Shown here piece by piece: positions 42,832 to 54,700 of a DNA stretch of 64,000 nt. The stretch's first letter is position 1. Each line of letters begins with the position of its first letter. This DNA is from Comamonas testosteroni TK102 (GTDB taxonomy: Bacteria > Pseudomonadota > Gammaproteobacteria > Burkholderiales > Burkholderiaceae_C). The notes under the pieces were generated by a model. It saw only the letters and a program-made list of their open reading frames with translations. It was not told the DNA's origin and searched no databases. The translations under genes and the position numbers were made by a program. The stretch covers positions 2,728,001 through 2,792,000 of the forward strand of contig NZ_CP006704.1 of the NCBI RefSeq assembly GCF_000739375.1. The letters run 5' to 3'.

Positions 42832-44010
42832 TCACTGCTGTGCAACCAGCGTCAGCAACTCGATGCGTGGCGCCACGCCGAGGCGTACGGCAAAACCAGC
42901 CCACAGGCCTGCGCCGCTGCTGACCAGCAGCTTCATATTGCCAATGTCATATTCGCCGCGCACAAAACCGTTGTTGACGGGGGCCACCAGCCAGCGGTCC
43001 ATGCCCAGGATCAGTCCGCCGTGGGTATGGCCCGAGATCTGCAGATTCACGCCCTTGTCCGCGTTGTCCCGCGCGAACTTGGGCTGGTGCGCCAGCAGGA
43101 TATGAAACGCCGCCCCTGCCTTGCGGGCCTGGGCGGCAACCGCATCCACGTCGGGGGGGATGCCTTCGGCCTGCTCGGGATTGGCGTTGTTGGGCGAGGT
43201 ACGGCCGAACACCGGGTCGCCGATGCCGGACAGGGCCAGCTTGCTGCCCTTGATGCTCAGCAGCTGCGTGCGGTTTTCCAGCAGATTCAGGCCCAGGCGG
43301 CGGAACTCGGTCATCCAGGCGTTGTAGCCACTGTAGTACTCGTGGTTGCCCGGTGCCGCCCAGACGCCGTAGCGTGCGCTCAAACCGGCCAGCGGCGCCA
43401 CATGGGGGCGGCTGGTGGCGACATCGCCGTCCACCATGTCGCCGGGCAGCACAATCAGGTCGGGCGTGGTGGCCAGGGTGCGCTGCACGATGGTCTGCAC
43501 ATAGCTGGCATCGTTGACCGGGCTGGCGTGGATATCGGCCAGCACGGCAATGCGCAGGCCGTGCAGGGCAGCGGGCAGGTTTCTGACCGCGAGCTGCTGC
43601 TCATGCACCCGGGGCGGCTGCAGGGCGTTGAAGACGCCGATGGCGCTCAGGCAGCCGGTTGCGATCACAGCGGCCATGGTGAGAGCGGGAAGGTGCAGCA
43701 GCTGCGTCAGGCCGGTGCGTCCCATGAGCCGGGCGATGAGCCACAGCAGATCGCGCAGCAGCACGAACAGCGCCAGCATCAGCAGCATGGCCAGAATCCA
43801 GCCGCCGGGAACCTGCAGGCGTGCCACCACGGCGTAGGGCAGGGCATTGGTCTGCACGGCCTTGAGCAGCAAGGCCGGCGCGACGCCCAGCAGGCTTGTG
43901 ATCAGAACCGCCAGCAGGCGGGCCAGACGGGACGTACCGTTGAGGCTGGAGACAGGCCACCAGAGCCAGAGAGCCAGAAGGGGGATGACGAGAGCAGCAG
44001 TCGAAACCAT
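42832..44010 (-). CDS. Membrane-anchored metallophosphoesterase
   Basis: 392 residues. N-terminal membrane helices (about 4-22, 32-55, 72-95, 112-135), then a calcineurin-like phosphoesterase domain with all metal motifs: ADIH (about residue 160), PGDMVDGD, GNHEYY, LLAHQP and GHTHGG. This YkuE/YaeI-like layout is used by phosphoesterases acting at the membrane surface, some on UDP-diacylglucosamine; the substrate here is not known. Start chosen at the ATG right before the first helix; upstream open frame is outside the fold. Confidence 0.88.
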   Translation of the reverse strand: MVSTAALVIPLLALWLWWPVSSLNGTSRLARLLAVLITSLLGVAPALLLKAVQTNALPYAVVARLQVPGGWILAMLLMLALFVLLRDLLWLIARLMGRTGLTQLLHLPALTMAAVIATGCLSAIGVFNALQPPRVHEQQLAVRNLPAALHGLRIAVLADIHASPVNDASYVQTIVQRTLATTPDLIVLPGDMVDGDVATSRPHVAPLAGLSARYGVWAAPGNHEYYSGYNAWMTEFRRLGLNLLENRTQLLSIKGSKLALSGIGDPVFGRTSPNNANPEQAEGIPPDVDAVAAQARKAGAAFHILLAHQPKFARDNADKGVNLQISGHTHGGLILGMDRWLVAPVNNGFVRGEYDIGNMKLLVSSGAGLWAGFAVRLGVAPRIELLTLVAQQ

Positions 44011-44274
44011 GGGCAGCGGAGAAACCAGAACACGACTTGCGCCAAACGGGTTCAGGTCGGGCGATGGCCTCAGAAGGCAGGCCGTTGTCGCATTCTTGTT
44101 TGCGTAAGTCCTACAAAAATTGCCGCGAGCATAGCAAGCGTTGCTGTCCCCCGCGATGAAGGCGGCTGCAGCCGCTGTCGGCGGCCCAACGCAGGGCGTT
44201 GAAAATGGCGCGGCACGGCTGCTTTTGCCATCACTGCGCAAGACCGGTCAAGGACGGGGATAATCCCAGCCCTT

Positions 44275-47200
44275 ATGTCTTTGAAGATCAACTTCCCCGA
44301 GTCGCTCCCCGTATCCAGCCGTCGCCAGGAAATCATGGAGGCCATGGATCGCCACCAGGTCATCATCGTCTGTGGCGAGACCGGCTCGGGCAAGACCACG
44401 CAGCTGCCCAAGATCGCACTGGCGCTGGGCAGGGGCAGGCTCAATGCCGTCCCCGATGCCAACGGCCAGGTGCGCGGCCATCTGATCGGCCACACCCAGC
44501 CGCGCCGCATTGCCGCCAGCTCGGTGGCCAAGCGCATTGCCGAGGAGCTCAACACCCCGCTGGGCGAAGTGGTGGGCTACAAGGTGCGCTTTCAGGACAC
44601 GCTGCAGAAGAACGCCTCCGTCAAGCTGATGACCGACGGCATCTTGCTGGCCGAGACCCAGACCGATCCGCTGCTCAAGGCCTACGACACGCTGATCATC
44701 GACGAGGCGCACGAGCGCAGCCTGAACATCGACTTTCTGCTCGGCTATCTCAAGCAGATCCTGCCCAAGCGCCCGGACCTGAAAGTGGTGGTGACCTCGG
44801 CGACCATCGATGCGGACCGCTTTGCCAAGCACTTCGAATCGAAGAGCGGTCCTGCGCCCGTGATCGTGGTATCGGGTCGTACCTATCCGGTGGAGATGCG
44901 CTATCGCCCGTTCGAGGGTGAAAAGGACAAGGATCTGAACGACGCCATTGCCGATGGCGTCGATGAGCTCTGGGCTGGCGGCAAGGGCGGCGATATCCTG
45001 ATCTTCCTGCCCGGCGAGCGCGAGATTCGCGAAGCCGCCGACCATCTGCGCAAGCATTTGCAGCACTCGCCCACGCTGCGCAGCGCCGAGGTGCTGCCGC
45101 TGTTCTCGCGCCTGTCGCAGGCCGAGCAGGACCGTATCTTTGACGGCCATACAGGACGGCGCATCGTGCTGGCCACCAATGTGGCCGAAACCTCGCTCAC
45201 GGTTCCGGGCATTCGCTATGTGATCGACGCCGGTACGGCACGTGTGAAGCGCTACTCCTTCCGCAGCAAGGTGGAGCAGTTGCTGGTCGAGCCGATCTCG
45301 CAGGCTGCGGCCAACCAGCGCGCGGGCCGTTGCGGCCGTGTGGCCAACGGCATCTGCATTCGCCTGTATGACGAAGAGAGCTTTGTCAGCCGCGACCGCT
45401 TCACCGACCCCGAAATCCTGCGCTCCTCGCTGGCCGGCGTGATCCTGCGCATGAAGTCGCTGGGTCTGGGCGATGTGGTGCATTTCCCCTTCCTCGAAGC
45501 GCCCTCGGGCCGCGCCATTGCCGACGGCTATCAGCTGCTGGCCGAGCTGGGCGCGGTGGACGATCACGGCCATCTGCTGCCCATGGGCAAGGAGCTGTCG
45601 CGCCTGCCGCTGGACCCGCGCGTGGGCCGCATGATCCTGGAGGCGCGCGAACGCCGCGCCCTGGCCGAGGTGCTGATCATCGCCTCGGCCCTCAGCGTGC
45701 AGGATGTGCGCGACCGGCCCATGGAAGCGCAGCAGCAGGCCGACCAGGCACATGCAAAGTTTGACGACGAGAAAAGCGAGTTCAGCGGCTATCTGCGCCT
45801 GTGGAAGTGGCTGTCGGATGCGCGCGGCGGCAAGGTCGTGGCCAAGAGCCGCAAGGAAATGGCGGCCCAGCACGCGCCGGCCGCCAAGCCCGGTGCGCGC
45901 AACCAGGCCTTCCTGCCCGTCAGCCAGCGCGCCAGCGGCGCGCAGCTCGAGGGCACGGTTGAGGAGCGGCTGGCGCTGTTCAACCCTGCCGAGCAGGCCC
46001 AGCATGACGAGGAGGCCACACACAAGATCAGCAACCGCCAGTGGGAGCAGCTGCTGCGCCAGAACTTCATCAATATCCGCCGCGTGCGCGAGTGGCGCGA
46101 TATTCATTCCCAGTTGCTGACGGTGGTGAAGGAGCTGAAATGGCTGCTCAACAACGAGGCGGCGGGCTATGAGGCCGTGCACCTGTCCATGCTGTCGGGC
46201 CTGCTCGGCAACATCGGCTACAAGGCCGAGGAGAGCGAGAGCTATCTGGGCGCGCACGGCATCAAGTTCCATCCGCATCCCGGCGCCCACCTGAGCAAGA
46301 AGCCCGGTCGCTGGATTGTGGCGGCCGAGCAGGTCGAGACCTCGCGCCTGTACGGCCGCGGCATTGCGGCCATAGAGCCGCAGTGGCTGGAAGAGGTGGG
46401 CGGGCATCTGCTCAGGAAGCAGCTGCTGGACCCGCACTGGAGCAAGAAGCAGGCCGATGTGGTCGCGCTGGAGCGTGCCACGCTCTACGGCCTGGTGGTC
46501 TACAACGGCCGCCGCGTCAGCTATGGCCGCGTCGATCCGCACGAGGCGCGCAATCTCTTCATCCGCCAGGCGCTGGTCGAGGGCGAGTGGGAAACCCAAT
46601 GGCATTTCCTGCCTGCCAACCTCAAGCTCATGCGCAAGGTCGAGGAGCTGGAACACAAGAGCCGCCGCCAGGACGTGCTCGTCGACGACGAGCTGATCTT
46701 TGCCTTCTACGACCAGCATCTGCCCAGGGATGTCTACAGCGGCGCGAGCTTCGACAAGTGGTTCCGCGCCGAGAGCCGCAACCAGCCCGAGCTGCTGCGC
46801 CTGTCCAGGGACGAGCTGATGCGGCATGAGGCGGCGGGCATCACCACGGACAAATTCCCCAAGACCGTGAAGCTGGGCGGCGCCGATTGCAGCGCCAGCT
46901 ATCTGCACAGCCCCGGCGACCCGCGCGACGGCATCACGGTCACCGTGCCGCTGTTCGTGCTCAACCAGGTGTCGGAGGAGCGCGCCGAATGGCTGGTGCC
47001 GGGCATGCTCAAGGACAAGATCCAGGCGCTCCTTAAGAGCCTGCCCCAGCGCCCGCGCAGCCGCTTTGTGCCGCTGCCCGAGAGCGCGGCGCGGCTGGCC
47101 GAGCTGTTCACGCAAAGCGAACGCTGGGCCCAGGGTGGACTCATCGATGCCTTGCTCAAGCAGGTGCAGGGCGAGACTTCGCTGGATGTGAAGCGCGCCG

Positions 47201-48329
47201 ACTTCAAGCTGGACATGCTCAGCCCGCATCTGTTCATGAACTTCCGCATCACCGACGAGCATGGCCGCCAGCTCGGCCAGGGCCGCAATCTGGGCGCGCT
47301 CAAGGCCGAGTGGGCGCCAAGGCACGCGGCGCTTTTCAGGCACTTGCTTCATTAAAGGTAGCTGCTGGCGTAAGTAGTACAAGCATTTCAGGGTCAAAAG
47401 TATCTGAAAATGTTACTGGGAAAGCGCAGGCAGCTCCTAAAAATGATAAGTCTGAGACCGGTAAACCAGCCCAGCCGCACGATGCGCGCTACAGGGACTG
47501 GAGCTTTGGCGAGCTGCCCGAACTCATGGAAATCAAGAAGGGCGGCACCACGCTGATCGGCTTTCCGGCCCTGATCGACCATGGCGATGCTGTCGGCATC
47601 GAGGTCTTCGACGAACCCGAGGTCGCCGCCGCGAAGCACCGCGTGGGTCTGCGCCGCCTGTTCGCGCTGCAGATTCGCGATGCGCTCAAGTATCTGGAGA
47701 AGAACCTTCCCGATCTGCAGAAGATGGCCGTGGCCTATATGCCGCTGGGCACGCAGGAGGAGCTGCGCGGCCAGATCATCGACGTGGCCATCGACCGCGC
47801 TTTCCTGCAGGAGCCGCTGCCGAGCAACGAGGCCGACTTCAAGCAGCGCGTGCAGGACGGCCGTGGCCGCCTGACGCTGATTGCCAACGAGGTGGCTCGC
47901 TTGTCGGCCACGATCCTTGCCGAGTACGCGGCCGCCGCGCGCAAGATCAAGGACACCAAGAACGCGCCCGAGGCCACCAAGGACGCGAGCGAGCAGCTGC
48001 AGAAGCTGATGCCCAAGAACTTCATCGCCGTGGCCCCCTGGGCGCAGCTCGGTCATTACGCGCGCTACCTCAAGGCCATTACCTCGCGCCTGGACAAGTA
48101 CCGGGCCGATCCGGCGCGCGATGCCGCCAAGCTCAAGGAGCTGCTGCCGCTGGAGCAGCGCTACTGGCGGCTGGTGGCCGAGCGCAAGGGCCAGGTCGAT
48201 GCCCGCATGCAGGAGTACCGCTGGATGCTGGAGGAGCTGCGCGTGAGCTTTTTTGCCCAGGAGCTGCGCACGCCCTATCCGGTCAGCGCCAAGCGGCTGG
48301 ACAAGGTCTGGGCGCAGCTGCAGCAGTGA
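44275..48329 (+). pseudogene. hrpA: ATP-dependent RNA helicase HrpA, frameshifted near residue 1011
   Basis: The first frame (44275-47355) encodes a DEAH helicase: Walker A GETGSGKTTQLPK, IIDEAHERS, SATIDA, GRCGRV, then HA2 and OB regions, and breaks at LGALKAEW, after which 16 wrong residues lead to a stop. The second frame continues from 47310 with GAKARGAFQALASLK and the full DUF3418 C-terminal domain (DWSFGELPELMEI to LDKVWAQLQQ). The whole, 4055 bp, is one base short of a multiple of three, consistent with one C lost just before TGGGCGCC (about 47310). HrpA resolves stalled ribosomes. Either a sequencing error or a recent mutation that would remove the C-terminal third. Confidence 0.88.
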
Positions 48330-48367
48330 GGCCAGCCTGACGGCCTGACGAGTGCGGCCCTGCCTGT

Positions 48368-49294
48368 CTAGGCGGGCCGGCTTTCGCCCTGCAACAGCGG
48401 GTTGCGCGCAAACAGCTCCACCACCCAGTCCACAAAGGCGCGCACCTTGGCGCTGAGGTGGGAGTTGGGCGGATAGACCACGTAGATCGGCAGCAGAGGG
48501 TGCTTCCAGTCTTCGAGCACGCGTTGCAGCTGGCCGTTTTCGAGGTATTTGTGAATCTGGAAGCGGCTGAGCTGTCCTATGCCCTGGCCCGCAAGGATGG
48601 CGCTGATATAGGCATTGCCTTCGTTGATGCCCAGGTGGGCGGGACTGGCGATCTCTATGACTTCGCCGCCCTTGTGGAACTCCAGTGGATAGCGCCGCGC
48701 CGAGACCGGGGAGAAATAGATCACATTGCGATGACCGGACTCCAGATCGCGCGGATGCCGGGGCACGCCGTGGCGCTGCAGATAGTCGGGTGCGGCAACC
48801 GTGATGAATTCCAGATTGCCGATGCGGCGCGCCACCAGGGACTGGTCGGAGAGCTCGCCACCGCGGATCACGCAGTCCACGTTGTCGCTGATCAGATCCA
48901 CGGTGCGGTCGCTCACGCCCAGATCGATCTGTATCTCGGGGTAGCGGGACTGGAACTCGCTCAGATGGGGAATGATGAGCAGACGGGCCACGGTGGTTCC
49001 CACATCCACGCGCAGGCGCCCGCGCGGCGTGGTGCGGGCCTGGCTGACGCTGGCCTCGAGGTCGTCGAAGTCGGCGAGCAGGCGCACCGCGCGGTCGTAG
49101 TAGGCCGCTCCATCGGCGGTCACGGTGACGCGACGCGTGGTACGGTTGAGCAGCTTCACGCGCAGGCGCTCTTCCAGCGCCTGAACGTTCTTGGTCACAC
49201 TGGCTTTTGGCATTTGCAGCGAATCGGCTGCACGCGTGAAAGTGCCGGCTTCCACGACCCGCGCGAAAATACGCATGGCCTGTATCTGATCCAT
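48368..49294 (-). CDS. LysR-family transcriptional regulator
   Basis: 308 residues. N-terminal winged helix-turn-helix (about 1-60: MDQIQAMRIFARVVEAGTFTRAADSLQMPKASVTKNVQALE) and a periplasmic-binding-protein-like effector domain (about 90-295). The form is of the small CrgA/AaeR-type subgroup. AAGGAG before the ATG. It is divergent from the hydrolase-like gene at 49471, the usual arrangement for a LysR regulator and its target. Effector unknown. Confidence 0.92.
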   Translation of the reverse strand: MDQIQAMRIFARVVEAGTFTRAADSLQMPKASVTKNVQALEERLRVKLLNRTTRRVTVTADGAAYYDRAVRLLADFDDLEASVSQARTTPRGRLRVDVGTTVARLLIIPHLSEFQSRYPEIQIDLGVSDRTVDLISDNVDCVIRGGELSDQSLVARRIGNLEFITVAAPDYLQRHGVPRHPRDLESGHRNVIYFSPVSARRYPLEFHKGGEVIEIASPAHLGINEGNAYISAILAGQGIGQLSRFQIHKYLENGQLQRVLEDWKHPLLPIYVVYPPNSHLSAKVRAFVDWVVELFARNPLLQGESRPA

Positions 49295-49470
49295 GGGATC
49301 TCCTTGTCCTCGCGAAAACCCGGACTCGCCGAGGATGCGGGATTCTCACACACAGCTCACCCCGTCATTGTTCGAGAATTGGAAACAGTGTGGCCGCGTT
49401 TGCGGGGTTTATGCCATCAATTGCTGTTGCTACATTTCTGTTCCATCACCCGGTCCTGTCCGGAAAAACC

Positions 49471-50307
49471 ATGTCAAACACCAAAGCCACCGCATCGCAG
49501 CCGATCTCTCATGCCGACACCACGATTTCCGTGGCCGACGGTGTGCAGGCCCAGGTACGCCTGTATGGCGGCAAGCGACGCGGGGAAGTGGTCCCGCTGG
49601 TGCTGCATTTCCATGGCGGCGCCTTTGTGGCCGGGGATCTGGACAACGGCTGCACCGTCGGCAGCTCGCTGGCTGCGGCCGGGGCCTGTGTGGTGTCGCT
49701 GGCTTATCCGCTGTCACCCGAGCATCCGTTTCCGCGTCCGCTGGAGCTGGGCTACGAGGTTCTGCTGTGGGCCTACAAGCAACGCACCAAGCTGGCCGGA
49801 AAGGGCGCTCCGCTCTATCTGGCCGGTGAAGAGGCCGGCGCCAATCTGGCGGCCGGCGTCTGCATGATGGCGCGCGATCAGCAGCAGCCGCCGCTGGCCG
49901 GGCAGATTCTGATCTCTCCCATGCTGGACCCTTGCTCGGCCACGCCTTCGCAGCGTGCCGCCCAGGGCGAGTCCGTCGAATGCAAATGGGCTTCGGGCTG
50001 GTGCCAGTACCTGGGCGAGCCGCATGATGCGGAGCACCCCTATGCGGTGCCGGCGAGGGCCCGCCGCCTCGCGGGACTGCCGCCGACGCTGATTCTGGTC
50101 GGCGAGGCCGACCCCATGCGGGATGAGGCATTGAACTATGGCGCGCGGCTGGAAGCTGCCGGCCTGAGCGTGTTTCGCCATGTGTTCGCAGAAGCGGGGC
50201 AATGGCCGCAGGCACTGCTGGAGCAGCCGCCCGAGTCATGCCCTTGCGCCGCGCAGTTGCAGGAGCAGCTGCGCCAGTTTTTCGAAACCACCCGATGTCG
50301 GCTCTGA
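49471..50307 (+). CDS. Alpha/beta-hydrolase-fold protein (HSL family) lacking the catalytic serine
   Basis: 278 residues. Hormone-sensitive-lipase-like fold: oxyanion HGG in HFHGG (48-50), the SLAYPLSPEHPFP block, catalytic-Asp region LVGEADPMRDEA and a final RHVF His. The nucleophile elbow, normally GDSAG, reads GEEAG (119-123), so the Ser is replaced by Glu121. This suggests a binding protein or another activity rather than an esterase. Start at 49471 chosen by alignment to the family N-terminus; the divergent LysR gene may regulate it. Confidence 0.8.
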   Translation: MSNTKATASQPISHADTTISVADGVQAQVRLYGGKRRGEVVPLVLHFHGGAFVAGDLDNGCTVGSSLAAAGACVVSLAYPLSPEHPFPRPLELGYEVLLWAYKQRTKLAGKGAPLYLAGEEAGANLAAGVCMMARDQQQPPLAGQILISPMLDPCSATPSQRAAQGESVECKWASGWCQYLGEPHDAEHPYAVPARARRLAGLPPTLILVGEADPMRDEALNYGARLEAAGLSVFRHVFAEAGQWPQALLEQPPESCPCAAQLQEQLRQFFETTRCRL

Positions 50308-50486
50308 GCTGATCTCTCCCTGCTGATACCGCTGACCTGATCCGGCCCTCCGGGACGGACGCAGCACGGCTGCGCTTTTTCTTCTCTTCCTTATTCGATT
50401 CCTGGCCTGAGCGCTGGAAGGGATGAGTCTTGCCTGCCGCCGAAAGAGCCGCTACCGCTTTCAACCCTTGAACCAAAGACATTGCC

Positions 50487-51728
50487 ATGAACGAGCACTC
50501 CAAACTCTCCAATCGCCGCCGGTGGGCCGCCGCCGGCGTCGCCGCTGCCGTGATCGCCACGACCGCCGCCATGCTGGGCCTGCAGGCATCGCACGCGCAA
50601 GCGCCGGCTGCGCAAGCCGCAGCGCCGGCCGTGCCGGTCTCGGCAGCCCAGGTTCTGCAGCAGGACGTGACGCTGTGGAATGAATTCTCCGGCCGCCTTG
50701 AAGCCGTGCAGCGCGTGGATGTGCAGCCGCGCGTCTCGGGCGCGGTGCAGGCCGTGCATTTCAAGGAAGGCGCGCTGGTCAAGGCCGGTGATCTGCTGTT
50801 CACCGTGGACCCGGCTCCCTATGTGGCAGAAGTCGATCGCGCCGAAGCCCAGGTGGTGGCCGCCAAGGCGCGCATGGCCTATACCCAGAGCGAGTCCGAG
50901 CGCGCCACGCGTCTGTGGGACGAGCGGGCGATCGCGCAAAAGGAATACGACGAGCGCGTGAATGCCCGGCGCGAGGCCGATGCGAATCTGCGCGCCGCCC
51001 AGGCGGCGCTGCAGACCGCAAGGCTGAATCTGGGCTACACCCAGGTCAAGGCTCCGGTGAACGGGCGCGTAGGCCGCATCGAGGTCACGGTGGGCAATCT
51101 GGTGAGCTCGGGAGCCGGAGCGCCGGTGCTGACCACCCTGGTGTCGGTGGACCCGATGTATGCCAGTTTCGACGCCGACGAGCAGATCGTGGCCCAGGCG
51201 CTGCAGGGCTTGCAGAGCGCAAGCCAGGGACGCAGCACGCGTGCGCTGATTGAAACCATTCCCGTGCAGATGGGCGTGGGCACCAGCGGCGGCACGCCCT
51301 ATGCCGGTCATCTGCAGCTCATAGACAACCAGGTCGATGCCAAGAGCGGAACGGTGCGTGTGCGCGCCGTGTTCGGCAATGTGGATGGCACGCTCATGGC
51401 AGGTCAGTTCGCGCGCATCCGCATGGGGCAGCCCCAGACCACCCAGGCCGTGCTCATCAACGAGCGCGCCGTGGGCACGGACCAGAGCAAGAAATTCGTG
51501 CTGGTGATTGGCGAGGGCAACAAGGCAGAGTACCGGGAGGTGCAGCTGGGCGCACCGGTGAACGGCCTGCGTGTGGTCACTTCGGGCCTCAAGGCCGGCG
51601 AGCGCATCGTCGTCAACGGACTGCAGCGTGTGCGCCCCGGCGTGATGGTCGCGCCTCAGGACGTGCCCATGGACGCCAAGGCCGAGCTGGCCGATGGCCG
51701 CGGCGCCGCCAAGCAACCCACGGTCTGA
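50487..51728 (+). CDS. RND efflux periplasmic adaptor (membrane fusion protein)
   Basis: 413 residues. Signal/anchor segment (about 12-36), lipoyl and hairpin domains (about 48-190, with GRVGRIEVTVGNLV and YTQVKAP), beta-barrel and membrane-proximal domains. Part of a tripartite pump, MexE/AcrA-like; the following genes are the pump and the outer-membrane channel, all in the same direction with a 22-bp gap. The family exports drugs, solvents or metabolites. Confidence 0.93.
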   Translation: MNEHSKLSNRRRWAAAGVAAAVIATTAAMLGLQASHAQAPAAQAAAPAVPVSAAQVLQQDVTLWNEFSGRLEAVQRVDVQPRVSGAVQAVHFKEGALVKAGDLLFTVDPAPYVAEVDRAEAQVVAAKARMAYTQSESERATRLWDERAIAQKEYDERVNARREADANLRAAQAALQTARLNLGYTQVKAPVNGRVGRIEVTVGNLVSSGAGAPVLTTLVSVDPMYASFDADEQIVAQALQGLQSASQGRSTRALIETIPVQMGVGTSGGTPYAGHLQLIDNQVDAKSGTVRVRAVFGNVDGTLMAGQFARIRMGQPQTTQAVLINERAVGTDQSKKFVLVIGEGNKAEYREVQLGAPVNGLRVVTSGLKAGERIVVNGLQRVRPGVMVAPQDVPMDAKAELADGRGAAKQPTV

Positions 51729-51750
51729 GAACCCTTAATCCTCCGACACC

Positions 51751-54700
51751 ATGAACCTTTCCCGATTTTTCATCGACCGCCCGATCTTCGCGGGTGTGCT
51801 GTCGGTGCTCATCTTTCTCGCTGGCCTGATCGCCATGCGGACGCTGCCGATCTCGGAATACCCCGAGGTCGCTCCCCCCTCGGTGGTGGTGCGCGCCCAG
51901 TACCCGGGTGCCAACCCCAAGGTGATTGCCGAAACCGTGGCCACGCCGCTGGAGGAATCCATCAACGGCGTGGAAGGCATGCTCTACATGGGCAGCCAGG
52001 CCACGACCGACGGCGTGATGACGCTGACCGTGACCTTTGCCCTGGGCACCGATCCCGACAAGGCCCAGCAACTGGTGCAGAACCGCGTCTCCCAGGCCGA
52101 GCCGCGCCTGCCCGAGGAAGTGCGCCGCCTGGGCATCACCACGGTCAAGAGCGCGCCCGACCTGACCATGGTCGTGCACATGGTCTCGCCCAACGGCCGC
52201 TATGACATCGACTATCTGCGCAACTATGCCGTGCTCAATGTGAAGGACCGCCTGGCACGCATCCAGGGCGTGGGCCAGGTGCAGATCTTCGGCGGCGGCG
52301 ACTATTCCATGCGTGCCTGGCTGGATCCGCAGAAGGTGGCGCAGCGCGGTCTCTCGGCCGCCGATGTGGTGGCAGCCATCCGCGGCCAGAACGTGCAGGC
52401 CGCGGCCGGCGTGGTCGGCGCTTCGCCCGGTCTGCCTGGTGTGGACATGCAGCTGTCCATCAATGCCCAGGGCCGCTTGCAGACCGAGGAAGAGTTCGGC
52501 GACATCATCGTCAAGACCGGCTCCGACGGCGCCGTGACGCGCCTGCGCGACGTGGCCAGGCTGGAGCTGGGCGCGGCCGACTATTCGCTGCGTTCCCTGC
52601 TCAACAACGACCCCGCCGTGGGCATGGGCGTGTTCCAGGCTCCGGGTTCGAACGCCCTGGAGATCTCGGCCAATGTGCGCTCCACCATGGCCGAGCTGCA
52701 AAAGCACATGCCCGAGGGCGTGGAGTTCCGCATCGCCTACGATCCCACGCAGTTCGTGCGGGCTTCGATCAAGTCCGTGATCCAGACCCTGCTGGAAGCT
52801 GTCGCCCTGGTCGTGGTGGTGGTGATCCTGTTCCTGCAGACCTGGCGCGCTTCCATCATTCCGCTGCTGGCCGTGCCGGTCTCGGTGGTGGGCACGTTCG
52901 CCGTGCTGCACCTGCTGGGCTTTTCCATCAATGCCTTGAGCCTGTTCGGTCTGGTGCTGGCCATCGGCATCGTGGTGGACGACGCCATCGTGGTGGTGGA
53001 GAACGTGGAGCGCAACATCGAGGCCGGTCTGTCGCCGCGCCAGGCCACCTACCGCGCCATGCAGGAGGTGAGTGGGCCCATCATCGCCATCGCCCTGGTG
53101 CTGGTGGCCGTGTTTGTGCCGCTGGCCTTCATCAGCGGCCTGACGGGCCAGTTCTATCGCCAGTTCGCAGTGACCATCGCCATCTCGACGGTGATCTCGG
53201 CCATCAACTCGCTGACCCTGTCGCCTGCGCTTTCCGCGCTGCTGCTGCGCGGCCACGACGCTCCCAAGGACGCACTGACGCGCGGCATGGAGCGCGTGCT
53301 GGGCGGCTTCTTCAGCCGCTTCAACGCCTTGTTCCGCCGCGGCTCCGATGCCTATAGCGGCGGCGTGCAGCGCGTCATCGGCCGCAAGGCGCTGATGCTG
53401 GTGATCTATGCCGTGCTGGTGGGCGCGACCTGGGGCCTGTTCAAGCTGGTGCCCGGCGGTTTTGTGCCGGCCCAGGACAAGCAGTACCTGGTCGGCTTTG
53501 CCCAGCTGCCCGATGGCGCCACGCTGGACCGTACGGAAGACGTGATCCGCCGCATGGGCGAGATCGTCAAGAACAATCCCAATGTGGAGGACGCCATCGC
53601 CTTCCCCGGACTGTCCATCAACGGCTTCACCAACAGCTCCAACTCGGGCATCGTCTTTGTCACGCTCAAGCCCTTTGCCGAGCGCACGCATGCCGACCAG
53701 AGCGGCGCTGCCGTGGCGGGCCAGCTCAACCAGGCCTTCGGCAGCATCCAGGAAGCCTTTATCGCCATGTTCCCGCCGCCCCCCGTGGCCGGCCTCGGAA
53801 CGACGGGCGGCTTCAAGCTGCAGATCGAGGACCGTGCCTCGCTGGGCTACGACGCCATGGACGCGGCCGTAAAGGCCTTCATGGCCAAGGCCTACCAGAC
53901 ACCGGAGCTGGCCGGCCTGTTCACCAGCTGGCAGGTCAACGTGCCCCAGCTCTATGCCGCCATCGACCGAACCAAGGCGCGCCAGCTCGGCGTGCCGGTG
54001 ACGGATATCTTCGAGACGCTGCAGATCTACCTGGGCAGCCTGTATGCGAACGACTTCAACCAGTTCGGCCGCACCTATAGCGTGCGCGTTCAGGCCGATG
54101 CCGCCTACCGGGCGCGCGCCGAAGACGTGGGCCTGCTCAAAGTACGCTCCACCACGGGCGAGATGGTGCCGCTGTCGGCGCTGATGAAGCTCGAACCCAG
54201 TTTCGGGCCCGAGCGCGCCATGCGCTACAACGGCTTTCTGGCCGCCGATGTGAATGGCGGGCCCGCGCCTGGCTTCTCCTCGGGCCAGGCCCAGGCCGCC
54301 GTCGAGCGCATTGCCGCCGAAACCCTGCCGCCCGGCATAGGTTTCGAGTGGACCGAGCTGACCTACCAGGAAATCCTGGCCGGCAATTCCGCCGTGCTGG
54401 TGTTCCCCATCGCCATCCTGCTGGTCTTTCTGGTGCTGGCAGCGCAGTACGAAAGCCTGACCCTGCCGATTGCCATCATCCTCATCGTGCCCATGGGCCT
54501 GCTGGCTGCCATGACCGGCGTGTGGCTGAGCGGTGGCGACAACAATGTGTTCACGCAGATCGGGCTCATCGTGCTGGTGGGGCTGTCGGCCAAGAACGCC
54601 ATCCTGATCGTGGAGTTCGCCCGTGAGCTCGAATTTGCCGGCCGCACCCCCGTGCAGGCCGCCATCGAAGCCAGTCGCCTGCGCCTGCGCCCCATCCTCA

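Noticed and set aside
44248..47397. Thousand-codon open frame on the minus strand
   Set aside because: It mirrors hrpA; composition is that of an antisense frame and the helicase motifs are on the plus strand.
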